Assembly: GCA_015661075.1 (NCBI GenBank)
Contig: JACVQJ010000008.1
Span: forward strand, 1 to 61,892
Direction of reading: 5' to 3'
Source of the DNA: Parachlamydiales bacterium
Lineage (GTDB): Bacteria > Chlamydiota > Chlamydiia > Chlamydiales > SM23-39
Length of the DNA stretch: 61,892 nt
Shown here one piece after another: positions 41,139 through 49,609 of this stretch (positions are counted from its first letter, which is position 1; every line of letters starts with the position of its first letter). Below the pieces are notes generated by a model, which saw nothing but the letters and a program-made list of their open reading frames with translations, was not told where the DNA came from and searched no databases. Both the position numbers and the translations under genes were made by a program.

Positions 41139-41811
41139 CGTTTCTCTCAGTCCCAGCATCAGTCCTGTGACCGTATCTTTGAGTAGATCGGGCAGGAGAA
41201 GTGTTCTACATCCCGAGCTTTCGATCGACGAGAACAACTGGGCCGTCACAGTGGCTGATCTGGGGCCATGCGCATTGAATCTGTGGCTTGGCTGGGCCGG
41301 GCATGCCGTGGTCGTGATCGAGTCGCTTGAAAATGGAACCTATCGTATGCGGCGAGGAGAATTATTGAAGGGGGTCCGGTTTGAAGAAACGTCTCTGGAT
41401 GGTTTGCGGCAAGGGGCCAATGGAAAAATATTGCCAGAGGATTTTCGACGCAGCGAGACGTGGGTCAAAGCGAAAGCTCTCGTGCAAACAATGATCGATG
41501 AGATTTCCACCGAAGCGGATCGGGGCGAACCGATCCAAGTTCCTGCGCTTGGATGGGGTAATTGCCTGAAGTGGTCCAAGAGAAAAATTGCCCTATTGAA
41601 TGTCTCATTGCCCTGGACTTTTTTTTCACTGCCCATTTGCGCGATTGATGCACCCGAAAAAGTATTGAAGCGGGAAAGAAAAATCGGCAGCGGAATGATT
41701 CTGCTGGCAGCGATTGTAGCCCTGCTGGGCGGTTTTGCAATCGCCTCGCTGATCGCTATGGGAACAGCGCTAGCGTTGGCGACTGCTCCCAATTATCCAC
41801 AAAAAACATAA
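41128..41811 (+). CDS. Permuted papain-like protein with C-terminal membrane anchor (candidate)
   Basis: A 227-residue protein of no family I can name. GWAGHAVVVIES holds H59 and, 87 residues later, LGWGNCLKWSKRKIALL holds N145-C146. A histidine first and an asparagine-cysteine later is the order of permuted NlpC/P60 or LRAT-like papain folds, which act as thioesterases, acyltransferases or peptidases. Residues about 190-220 (MILLAAIVALLGGFAIASLI) form one or two membrane helices at the C-terminus. There is no signal peptide, so the head may face the cytoplasm, or after type III secretion the host side of a membrane. It overlaps the GT4 gene by 11 bases and is thus in its operon. Confidence 0.45.
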   Translation: MAISVSLSPSISPVTVSLSRSGRRSVLHPELSIDENNWAVTVADLGPCALNLWLGWAGHAVVVIESLENGTYRMRRGELLKGVRFEETSLDGLRQGANGKILPEDFRRSETWVKAKALVQTMIDEISTEADRGEPIQVPALGWGNCLKWSKRKIALLNVSLPWTFFSLPICAIDAPEKVLKRERKIGSGMILLAAIVALLGGFAIASLIAMGTALALATAPNYPQKT

Positions 41812-41820
41812 CTCGCGTTG

Positions 41821-42912
41821 TTATTCAGCGCGAAGTTCCTCGGCTTCGGGGCATATTGGAGCGATAGAAATTTTTCCACCTTTACAGTCAATATCCAGAG
41901 AAATCGTCCGTTTGTCCAGCAGGCCGATGATTGTCTTCACTACTTGTTCTGTTGTCAGCACGTAAGGCAACCCATGAACAGCTGTTCGTAATGGCAGACC
42001 AATGGTTTTGGCCGGCTGCGCCAATGTTAACACCAATTCTGTGTCAGATTGGTTGCCGGGAGGCGTGATGTTAACCATGATGCGTAGCTTCAAAAAGAAT
42101 AGGCCCATTTCATCGATGCCCCGTACTAAGGAAGGGAGCGTTTCGCTTACTGTGTTCTCCAAGGCAGAATAGATTCCATATGCCACTGGAATGGCATTGA
42201 ATGCCACATAGCTTCCGGGCATTACGCGCGCTACGTATCTAAACCGCTCATCAAGTTTCTTCAATTTTTCGTCCCAATAGAGATGCAAACGATACTGCGT
42301 GCCGATTGATTCTACAGAAGCCTTTTCCTGGGGACCCCAATGACGAAATAAGGCAAGCTGAAGGTTTTTCGCAGAAAACATTCCAGTGGGATTGAACCCG
42401 TCTAGCCCCCAGATCAGATCTGCGGCTGGTAAGCAGCAAACCTCTGCATATCCTTCGTCTTGCGTCCCACTGGGCGATCCATTCATAAGAAGTTCGTTTA
42501 CACAGCGACGCGCTGTTTGGCAGGTTCTTGAAAAGAGCATTAGTTCAGGGCCGTCGCAGTATTGAAGAATCTTAACAACAAGTTCGTTTGGAATTGTATT
42601 GTTAAATAAATAAGAAAGGCCTTGTTCATTTTCATTATTCCGAAAAAGAGGTGGAAGCGGCTCGGCTTCCAGAGGGTGGCGAAAACATGTTTTGATGAGC
42701 ATCCCAATTATTGCATTAAAGGTATATGACAGAGTCATAATTGATAATTCAATCGCCTTCAGAATGCGCAGTGCTATCTGGAGACATTTTGATTGGGTCG
42801 AGCTGAGCGGAGAAGCGATCGCAGTCCAATCTCTTCTCCACCGTCGAAGAGGCTCTACCAAGCAATCTCCAAACCGAGCGTCCTTTGCATACAGTCTTGA
42901 AATACAGTGCAT
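41821..42912 (-). CDS. F-box-like protein, putative host-targeted effector
   Basis: A 363-residue protein. Residues 104-142 (NTIPNELVVKILQYCDGPEL, then MLFSRTCQTARRCVNELL) fit the eukaryotic F-box: the I/L-P-x-E-L-x-x-K-I-L start, a D-x-x-x-L middle and a C-x-x-x-R ending. Residues 50-75 are a moderately hydrophobic helix (LKAIELSIMTLSYTFNAIIG). The remainder shows no domain I recognise. F-box proteins dock substrates to SCF ubiquitin ligases, and bacterial ones are delivered into eukaryotic hosts; several environmental chlamydiae encode families of them. I infer a type III effector. It converges on the previous gene with 9 bases between stops, and has a weak ribosome site. Confidence 0.6.
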   Translation of the reverse strand: MHCISRLYAKDARFGDCLVEPLRRWRRDWTAIASPLSSTQSKCLQIALRILKAIELSIMTLSYTFNAIIGMLIKTCFRHPLEAEPLPPLFRNNENEQGLSYLFNNTIPNELVVKILQYCDGPELMLFSRTCQTARRCVNELLMNGSPSGTQDEGYAEVCCLPAADLIWGLDGFNPTGMFSAKNLQLALFRHWGPQEKASVESIGTQYRLHLYWDEKLKKLDERFRYVARVMPGSYVAFNAIPVAYGIYSALENTVSETLPSLVRGIDEMGLFFLKLRIMVNITPPGNQSDTELVLTLAQPAKTIGLPLRTAVHGLPYVLTTEQVVKTIIGLLDKRTISLDIDCKGGKISIAPICPEAEELRAE

Positions 42913-43144
42913 GATGCGTTCTCAATTTTTTTCTGTGGGAAGTTTGCGTTATGCAAGAATAAATTAAAACATAACCATTGTTTTGTTGTTATAATGCTCC
43001 TCAAGTAGAGGTAATGGATGGTGTTTCGAGCGAGGAATTCAGCCTTCAATGATCGACGAAAATGTTTCGTTAGGTCATTTGACTGGACTGATCTCTTGTT
43101 GAGAAGATGGAGATGAGCTAAAATTTTCTCAACTTGAGGTGGCC
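42913..43144. promoter_or_regulatory. Divergent regulatory spacer with inverted repeat
   Basis: The spacer lies between the divergent F-box and TPR-like genes. It contains TATAAT at 42991-42996 without a clear -35. It also has perfect 8-base inverted arms GTTGAGAA (43098-43105) and TTCTCAAC (43126-43133) ending just before the GAGG ribosome site (43136-43139) of the TPR-like gene. The hairpin could hide or expose that site. Confidence 0.35.
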
Positions 43145-43831
43145 ATGCAGCGAGATGAGATCTCTCTCAGTCTAAAAGATCAGTTTCTCCTTTCTTCGAT
43201 GGGGCAATGGATGTCATTGCATCGAAGTCTTTTGATGAATGTCGGCACCGTTGTTCTGGTCGCTTTGGCGTGGGGTGTCGTCAAAATCGCCCGCGCTCCC
43301 CATCTGGATGCCGCGCGCCATGCCCAAGAGGCCTATGCAGCATGGAAAGCCAAACCGGAAGACGAATCGCTATATCAGGCACTGGATCAGGCTTGGACAT
43401 CGGATTTGAAAAACGCGATGCGCGCTGACGTGGCTCAGACGCTGATGATGGCCGGGCGCGTCGATGAGGCGGAAAAAATGGCGCAAGAATCGCTCATTCG
43501 ATTGCACTCGATCTCGCCTGTGCACGCTGAATTTGCCGAGATCAGCCTGATCATTGCCAAAAAACACTATCAGGAAGCCGTTGAGAGGTCCGTGTCATTG
43601 AAGGAAAAGCTGCCGGAGCATTCCGTGCTGTATTGCCAGAACCTGTGCCGTATCGCCTTTTTGCAACAGATGTTGAAAAATCCGGCGGGAGAATTCGTTG
43701 CCTGGCGCGAGCTCGAACAATTCGCGAACGATGAAAATAACAAGACCCTTGCAGAGCATGCTCTGAAGGGTCTTGCGGATCAAACCGTGAGTTTTACCAG
43801 TTACATCGAAGAGCGCAAAAAACAGCTCTAA
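43145..43831 (+). CDS. Single-pass membrane protein with TPR-like domain
   Basis: A 228-residue protein. Residues 30-48 (LLMNVGTVVLVALAWGVVKI) are a membrane helix. The remainder is all-helical with TPR-like periodicity (AARHAQEAYAAWKAKPEDES, GRVDEAEKMAQESLIRLHSI, KKHYQEAVERSVSLKEKLPE). It probably serves as a periplasmic or cytoplasmic scaffold like YfgM/BamD-type proteins; partner unknown. The ATG at 43145 is preferred to the GTG at 43139, since GAGG lies at the right distance. It converges on the next gene; TGGAC-AAA-GTCCA (43833-43845) between them may terminate both. Confidence 0.55.
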   Translation: MQRDEISLSLKDQFLLSSMGQWMSLHRSLLMNVGTVVLVALAWGVVKIARAPHLDAARHAQEAYAAWKAKPEDESLYQALDQAWTSDLKNAMRADVAQTLMMAGRVDEAEKMAQESLIRLHSISPVHAEFAEISLIIAKKHYQEAVERSVSLKEKLPEHSVLYCQNLCRIAFLQQMLKNPAGEFVAWRELEQFANDENNKTLAEHALKGLADQTVSFTSYIEERKKQL

Positions 43832-43847
43832 ATGGACAAAGTCCAGT

Positions 43848-44300
43848 TTAATCGTGTTCGCCGCCTTCGGCTCCGCGGTTCGGGTTCGCCGGTTTGTTGG
43901 CGTTCATGATTTGCGCATGGCGAGTGTAATAATGATAGGAGCTGCCTGCCAGCAAACCAAGTACGGCGAAAAGAATAAATGGAATAAAGATCGCTACGAC
44001 GATTTTTACCGCACCTAAAATCATCTGGGTGGATTTTTCCTGCTTGAAAGAGAAATTGTAGAGTTGCTTGAGCCATCGCTCCACAGGCACAGGAAACAAG
44101 ATCGATACAATCATGCCCAATGCGGTAAAGAATAGCGTGATCTTCGGTCCGCTGAGGAAAAAATCCCAACAGCTTGTAATGGTGGCGATGATGACCGCCG
44201 CGACGGAAAACACTTCCATCATATGCTGCCTTGTGAACTCTTCGATTTCTTTGACCGATACTCCTTCTTTCAGTTTCTCGGTGAATTTATTTTTGCTCAT
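43848..44300 (-). CDS. Conserved chlamydial membrane protein, three helices
   Basis: A 150-residue protein with a charged N-terminus (MSKNKFTEKLKEGVSVKEIE) and three hydrophobic segments: about 33-53 (FSVAAVIIATITSCWDFFL), 57-75 (ITLFFTALGMIVSILFP) and 100-120 (IVVAIFIPFILFAVLGLLAG). A short polar tail follows. I do not recognise a named family, though the pattern looks like proteins widespread in Parachlamydia-type genomes. I chose the ATG at 44300, with GAGGGGTGG about 10 bases before it; an ATG seven codons upstream (44321) is possible. Function unknown. Confidence 0.6.
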   Translation of the reverse strand: MSKNKFTEKLKEGVSVKEIEEFTRQHMMEVFSVAAVIIATITSCWDFFLSGPKITLFFTALGMIVSILFPVPVERWLKQLYNFSFKQEKSTQMILGAVKIVVAIFIPFILFAVLGLLAGSSYHYYTRHAQIMNANKPANPNRGAEGGEHD

Positions 44301-44470
44301 TGTCTTACCACCCCTCTCCATGCATTGACTGGACCCTTATTTTTATTAAATAGTTAATTTTAATTTTTTGCAATAGTTCTTCGATTATTCTCCCGTTCGT
44401 GAGTGTTTGGTGTTAACGTGTTTGTGGTGAGGCTGTTGCGCGTTTCGAGAGCCGTGGCTTTGTGGTGTCC

Positions 44471-44482
44471 TGAATCGATTCA
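44471..44482. promoter_or_regulatory. Perfect 12-base palindrome upstream of the type II secretion operon
   Basis: TGAATCGATTCA, 71 bases upstream of the first ATG of the operon. The size and symmetry suit a dimeric repressor. No clear -10/-35 pair can be assigned nearby. Confidence 0.3.
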
Positions 44483-44553
44483 AGGATCAGGGTTTGTGTT
44501 TTTTGGGGGTTTTTCTTAAACTAAAGCGTTCGAGATCTGGGATTCATCGAATT

Positions 44554-45753
44554 ATGCTGTCTCAAGAATATTTTACCCATTATCCATCAAGACTTTTGTG
44601 GTCCGGCGGCGGCGTTCTCGGTGCATTCGTGTGTGTATCGATCTTTTTGTTGCTCCCTGTCGCTGATCAGCCGGAATTTCCTAAGCCCCCGCGTAAATCT
44701 GTGCAAAATACGGTGACCCCTGCGACAATTTCAGTGGATCTGGCGAGCCGGCTCCAACGGATGCTATGGGATTTGCCCTCTATTGAGGACGAAATTTTCG
44801 TCTCCCTCAGCACTCCAAGGCCCGGAACGGATCGATCCGAGCTGATCGCGCATGTTCGCCTTAAGAGCGTCCAGCAATCCAAACGAGTAGTGCTCCCCAG
44901 CCGGATCTATTTGTGTTTTAATGACAAAGGCGTTTTGAATTTTCAGCAGGAAGAGGGGCCTTTTTGGATTGATCTGGGGCTGGATGACAATGAAATGGTG
45001 ATGGTTCAGGCGGGAATTGTCAACCGCGGACAAGAGGAAAAGCATGCCCGGTTTTCACGCTGCCCCGATGCGGCTGTGCTGCAAAAAGCTGAGGAATTTC
45101 CCGCTGGATCGGCTCTGCGCACGCTCGGCGAGGCGCGCTGGAATGGACCGGATTTGCTCGCCAAACTGGATTCTACGGAAGAAAAACAGAGGTTGGAGAT
45201 TGCCTCTGCCGCTTTGATGGTCGGAGAAAATGACTGGATCGGCTGGAAGGGCGGGCGTTGGGCCAAGATCGCTAGCCCGTTTGATGCCAGGGATCTGATG
45301 ATCGCCAAGATCCGCGCTGTCACGCCCCAGGCGCTGGAATGGGATGTATGGGATTCATCGCACACGAGGCTCGCCACGCCGCTGCAGCCCATCCCGGTGG
45401 TTCACATCAAAACCGATGAATGGATCACCGCCATCCGGATTCGCTCGGATAAGCAGATGAGCTGTTCGATTGAAAAACAGAGCGTGATCCTGCGCGTTGG
45501 AGATTGGGTCTTGAAGGACAACGGGCGCTGGCGCGTGTTGCGTAAAGCGGAAGAGAGGCAGCAAGTATTGAGTGGAGCGAAAAGCGGCGAATTGTTCGTT
45601 TTGGAAAAAATCGATTCCAAACAAAAAAGCATAAAAGGGAAACTGTTTTTAGCCAATCGATCGCAAATGACCCCTATCGAGACGAGCGCTGTGAGCGCAA
45701 AACAGGACAAAAAGAGTTTGACGCGTCGCGTACAAAGAGGAAAATCATTATGA
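44554..45753 (+). CDS. Membrane protein heading the type II secretion operon
   Basis: A 399-residue bitopic protein. Residues 14-37 (LWSGGGVLGAFVCVSIFLLL) are a membrane helix. A proline-rich linker (PEFPKPPRK) and a beta-rich periplasmic domain follow. Sequence similarity to known GspC is not evident, but a single-pass protein with a short cytoplasmic tail and a periplasmic domain directly before gspD is where GspC would sit, and C. trachomatis has an unnamed gene (CT573) there. It may couple the inner platform to the secretin. I chose the ATG at 44554 because upstream in-frame sequence is basic and unlikely. Its stop overlaps gspD (ATGA). Confidence 0.6.
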   Translation: MLSQEYFTHYPSRLLWSGGGVLGAFVCVSIFLLLPVADQPEFPKPPRKSVQNTVTPATISVDLASRLQRMLWDLPSIEDEIFVSLSTPRPGTDRSELIAHVRLKSVQQSKRVVLPSRIYLCFNDKGVLNFQQEEGPFWIDLGLDDNEMVMVQAGIVNRGQEEKHARFSRCPDAAVLQKAEEFPAGSALRTLGEARWNGPDLLAKLDSTEEKQRLEIASAALMVGENDWIGWKGGRWAKIASPFDARDLMIAKIRAVTPQALEWDVWDSSHTRLATPLQPIPVVHIKTDEWITAIRIRSDKQMSCSIEKQSVILRVGDWVLKDNGRWRVLRKAEERQQVLSGAKSGELFVLEKIDSKQKSIKGKLFLANRSQMTPIETSAVSAKQDKKSLTRRVQRGKSL

Positions 45754-48008
45754 AAATCCTGATTTGGCTTCCGGCGCTGATTCTGATGAGTACCGCGGGG
45801 TGGGCTGACGGCAATGATCCTGCCATCGTTCAGGAATTTGCCCAAGAGTCGATCTCGCTCAAAGAGCGCGTCCGGCATCAATACGACGAAGCCGCGCAAT
45901 TGGTCCAGAGCGGCGCCGATGAGGCGCAATATATCGCGCTGTTAAACGAAATCAAATCCATCAAAATGGAAAAGGCCGCTTTGCAGGAAAAGTGGCGCAA
46001 GTCCTTTGCCAATGAAAGCAGCGATGAGAGTTATGCTCTTTGGGATATGGGCGAAACGACTCTGTCCCAGCTGGTCATGGAATATGGCGCCAGCGATTAT
46101 CTCTATGTGATCCCGCCCGAGCTCAGCGCGATGAAGCTTTCTCTTTTTTCCAGCATTCCTCTGCCGCGTGAGTCGTGGGGAGAGATGATGGAGATGATTT
46201 TATCTCATAACGGCGTGGGTGTGAAGGCGTTGAATCCGTGGGTCAAGCAGCTTTACATTTTAAAGCTCGATCCGTCGGCCATCCGTTGCATTGTTAGCCG
46301 CGAGGAAGATCTGACCTTGGCCGAGCCGCACGAGCGAGTCTTTTTTGTCTTTTCTCCGAAAGCGGAGCAGATTAAATCGATCCAGGGATTTTTTGAGCGG
46401 TTTTCCGATCCAAGGCAAACGACGGTTCAGGCGATCGCATCGAAAATCGTGCTGGTTTCGACGCGCGAGACGGTGGAAAAGATGCTCGGCCTGTATCGCG
46501 CCGTATGGGAACAGGATCGCGGAAAGGTCGTTAAGCTCGTCAATCTGATGAAAATCGCTCCTGCAGAAGCGGAAAAAGTACTGAAAGCCGTCTTTGGCGA
46601 TCCGGCGGCAAAATCCAGAGCGCCGTTTTATCCCGGCGGCGAGGATCTCTCGATCCTGACCTTGCCTCAGGGGCTGGTTTTGGCCGGTGAAGAAGAGGCT
46701 GTTTTGCGCGGCGAAAGGATCGTGATGGATCTGGAGCAGCAGCTGGAAGATCCCGGCGAAAAAGTCGTCTACTGGTATTCGTGCAAGCACTCCAATCCCG
46801 AAGATATCGCGGGCGTGCTGACCCAAGTCTATGATTCGCTGATTGGAGCGCAGATGGAAAAAAAGGGCGAGTCGCCTGCGCCCAGTACTCCCTCTCAAGA
46901 GCCGTGTCTGGCTCCGGCATTTCCCTGTCCGAGTACGGTATTCAATCCGGTTATGCCCGTGAACCCCGGTTTTATTCAGCCCGGCGTGATCGAACCGGGA
47001 AAAAAATCAGTCAATGGTAATTTCGTCGTCGACGCGAAGACCTCGTCGATTCTCATGGTCGTGCGCCGCGAAGAGCTCTTGAAGATCAAAAATTTATTGA
47101 AGAAGCTCGACGTTCCCAAGCGCATGGTGCAAATCGATGTAATGCTGGTTGAAAAGAGACTGACCGATCGCCGCCAGGTCGGGATCAATCTCCTCAACAT
47201 CAACAGCAATTTGCAAGTGCCGCACGAGACTGGCGTTTCGTTCCAGACGGACCAGAATAAGCCGTTTAAGGGGCTAGTGCAATTTTTGTTCAAGCGGCCG
47301 CCCGGAAAGTTTCCTGGCGTGGATCTCGCCTATAATTTCTTGCTGGCGCAAGACGATTTGCGCATTAATGCCAACCCGACCGTTTTGGCGATCAATCAGA
47401 CGCCGGCGCAGATTTCCATCGTGGATGAGATCTCGATCAATAACGGCGCGATTCAGCTGAACACGGGAACGGTCACCATTGAAAAGTCCTATACGCGGGC
47501 GCAGTATGGCACTACGATCGTCATGCTGCCGACCATTCATTTGCCCGATCCGGATGAAAATCCAAATCATCCCGGATTCGTTTCCCTGCATACGGATGTC
47601 ACATTTGATACGCCCCCGCTTGCGCTCGACGATCGTCCTCCTGTCATGCGTCGGCACGTGGTCAATGATGTGCAAATTGCCGATGGCGAAACGGTCATTT
47701 TGGGCGGTCTGCGCCGAAAAGCGGAAGAAGACCATCGCGAAAAAATCCCGTTTTTAGGCGATTTGCCCGGTATTGGCAAATTGTTCGGCGCCGACAAAAC
47801 GACCGAGACTAACACGGAGATGTTCATTTTTATTACGCCTCACATCATCCGCGATCCTGTCGATGATTTGCGCCGCCTGCGCCAGGAAGAATATCAGTTG
47901 AGGGCCGGAGATATTCCTGAATTCCTTACGCGGCTCGACGAGGCCAAAGAAAAAGAGCGAAAAGGTATTTTTGCGAACAGCTTGAAGATGCTCTTCGATC
48001 GGATCTGA
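45750..48008 (+). CDS. gspD: Type II secretion secretin
   Basis: A 752-residue outer-membrane secretin. Signal peptide at residues 1-20 (ILIWLPALILMSTAGWA). N-domains cover about 90-450, including the KH-like VVDAKTSSILMVVRREELLK. The secretin domain, about 470-700, has VQIDVMLVEKRLTDRRQVGI, NANPTVLAINQTPAQISIVDE and VPFLGDLPGIGKLFGADKTT-type ending, read here as IPFLGDLPGIGKLFG then EMFIFITPHII. It forms the ring channel through which folded exoproteins leave. A proline-rich linker sits near residues 370-410. It is coupled to the upstream gene and followed by gspE after one base. Confidence 0.92.
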   Translation: MKILIWLPALILMSTAGWADGNDPAIVQEFAQESISLKERVRHQYDEAAQLVQSGADEAQYIALLNEIKSIKMEKAALQEKWRKSFANESSDESYALWDMGETTLSQLVMEYGASDYLYVIPPELSAMKLSLFSSIPLPRESWGEMMEMILSHNGVGVKALNPWVKQLYILKLDPSAIRCIVSREEDLTLAEPHERVFFVFSPKAEQIKSIQGFFERFSDPRQTTVQAIASKIVLVSTRETVEKMLGLYRAVWEQDRGKVVKLVNLMKIAPAEAEKVLKAVFGDPAAKSRAPFYPGGEDLSILTLPQGLVLAGEEEAVLRGERIVMDLEQQLEDPGEKVVYWYSCKHSNPEDIAGVLTQVYDSLIGAQMEKKGESPAPSTPSQEPCLAPAFPCPSTVFNPVMPVNPGFIQPGVIEPGKKSVNGNFVVDAKTSSILMVVRREELLKIKNLLKKLDVPKRMVQIDVMLVEKRLTDRRQVGINLLNINSNLQVPHETGVSFQTDQNKPFKGLVQFLFKRPPGKFPGVDLAYNFLLAQDDLRINANPTVLAINQTPAQISIVDEISINNGAIQLNTGTVTIEKSYTRAQYGTTIVMLPTIHLPDPDENPNHPGFVSLHTDVTFDTPPLALDDRPPVMRRHVVNDVQIADGETVILGGLRRKAEEDHREKIPFLGDLPGIGKLFGADKTTETNTEMFIFITPHIIRDPVDDLRRLRQEEYQLRAGDIPEFLTRLDEAKEKERKGIFANSLKMLFDRI

Positions 48009-48009
48009 T

Positions 48010-49605
48010 ATGACACTCGAAAAACCTGCTGAAGATATCAAAGCTCTCGCCCGGCGCTTCGGAATTCGGATTTGCGATGATATTTCCGAGTTTGTATTTG
48101 TCCGGGAAAAAAAACAGATCATTCCCTACGCATTCGCCAAGCAAAAAGGAATTCTGCCTCTCGAAGAGAGTGGCGGCGAGATCATTGCCGCGACGAGCGA
48201 TCCGATGGATCTCGCATCGCTGGAAGAATTGCGCCTTTATTTAGATAAGAGCATCATTCCCGTTTACTGCAGTAAAGCCGTCCTTGAAACGGCGATTGAA
48301 CAGTGCTATCGCCAGAAAGAGGGCGAGGCCAAACGCCTCTTTTCCGATCTATCCCAGCCTAAAAACGCTTCTGCCAAAGAAGAGATGGTCGAGGGATATG
48401 ATTTGTTGGAACAGGGCGATCAGAATCCTGTCATTCGGATGGTCAACGCGATCATTCTGGAGGCCATTCAGCAGGGCGCGTCCGATATTCACCTCGAGCC
48501 GGGTGAATTGCAGCTCAGCGTGCGCTATCGGATCGACGGTGCGCTGGTGAAGCGCGATACTCCGCCCCGCGATGCCCAGGCCGCGATATGCACGCGGATC
48601 AAGGTAATGGCCAAAATGGATATCGCGGAACACCGATTGCCGCAAGATGGCCGGATCAAACTCAATCACGGCGGGCGGGAAATCGACTTTCGCGTCAGCA
48701 CCATTCCCACTGTCTATGGCGAGCGGATTGTTTTGCGTATTCTCGACCGCGGCAATATTGTGCTCGGGTTGGAAAAGATCGGAATGGATGAAAAGACCCT
48801 GAAAGCGTTCCGCCGCATGATCCACGCGCCCGAAGGGATTGTTCTCGTAACGGGTCCGACTGGCAGCGGAAAAACGACTACGCTCTATAGCGCCCTTTCT
48901 GAAATGAACAGCGATGATACCAATATTTTAACGATCGAAGATCCTGTCGAATATAAGCTGAAGGGCATTTCCCAGATGAACGTCAATCCCCGAATCGATC
49001 TTGATTTTGCCAAGGGATTGCGCCATTTTTTACGACAGGATCCCGACGTCATCATGATCGGCGAGATTCGCGATCGGGAAACGGCGGAAATCGCGATCCA
49101 GGCATCTTTGACAGGCCATCTGGTGTTGAGCACCCTTCATACGAACGACGCCCCCTCGGCCATCACGCGCCTCGCGGATATGGGCATCGAGCCGTATCTG
49201 CTCTCATCTTCTCTGATCGGGGTGCTGGCCCAGCGGCTGGTGCGCCGCATCTGCCCGCATTGCCGGATTAGCTATACTCCGTTGGATGATGAATTGGCTG
49301 AGCTGGGTTTAACCAAAGATCAGCTTTCCGAGGGAAAACTGTTTCGGGGCGAAGGGTGCGAGCTGTGCTTTCATACGGGTTACAAAGGGCGCCATGGCAT
49401 TTATGAGTTGATGCCCATGCATGCGAAAATCAAGGCGCAGGTGATGAAAAGCGCTGACGCTCAAGAGCTTCGAAAAGCCGCGCGCGGCTTCCAGATGGTG
49501 TCTCTTTTTGAGCAGGGATGCCAGCTGGTGACTCACGGCCTGTCGACCAGTTCTGAAATCTTGCGCGTTACGCGGATTGACGAAAAGGCGCAAATCGAGG
49601 GATGA
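48010..49605 (+). CDS. gspE: Type II secretion ATPase
   Basis: A 531-residue assembly ATPase. Residues 1-110 are an MshEN-like N-terminal domain. SDIHLEPGE (158-166) begins the N2 part. Walker A GPTGSGKTTT is at 282-291, the Asp box ILTIEDPVEYKL near 311-322, Walker B DPDVIMIGEIRDRETA near 344-359, and the His box LSTLHTNDAPSAITRL near 373-388. A C-terminal zinc-type site has CPHC and CELC. It powers pseudopilus growth from the cytoplasmic side of the inner membrane. The ATG is 1 base after the gspD stop. Confidence 0.95.
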   Translation: MTLEKPAEDIKALARRFGIRICDDISEFVFVREKKQIIPYAFAKQKGILPLEESGGEIIAATSDPMDLASLEELRLYLDKSIIPVYCSKAVLETAIEQCYRQKEGEAKRLFSDLSQPKNASAKEEMVEGYDLLEQGDQNPVIRMVNAIILEAIQQGASDIHLEPGELQLSVRYRIDGALVKRDTPPRDAQAAICTRIKVMAKMDIAEHRLPQDGRIKLNHGGREIDFRVSTIPTVYGERIVLRILDRGNIVLGLEKIGMDEKTLKAFRRMIHAPEGIVLVTGPTGSGKTTTLYSALSEMNSDDTNILTIEDPVEYKLKGISQMNVNPRIDLDFAKGLRHFLRQDPDVIMIGEIRDRETAEIAIQASLTGHLVLSTLHTNDAPSAITRLADMGIEPYLLSSSLIGVLAQRLVRRICPHCRISYTPLDDELAELGLTKDQLSEGKLFRGEGCELCFHTGYKGRHGIYELMPMHAKIKAQVMKSADAQELRKAARGFQMVSLFEQGCQLVTHGLSTSSEILRVTRIDEKAQIEG

Positions 49606-49609
49606 CGAT

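Noticed and set aside
43833..43845. TGGAC-AAA-GTCCA hairpin between convergent genes as a certain terminator
   Set aside because: The stem is only 5 bases and the T-run is weak in both directions, so I mention it in the gene entry only.
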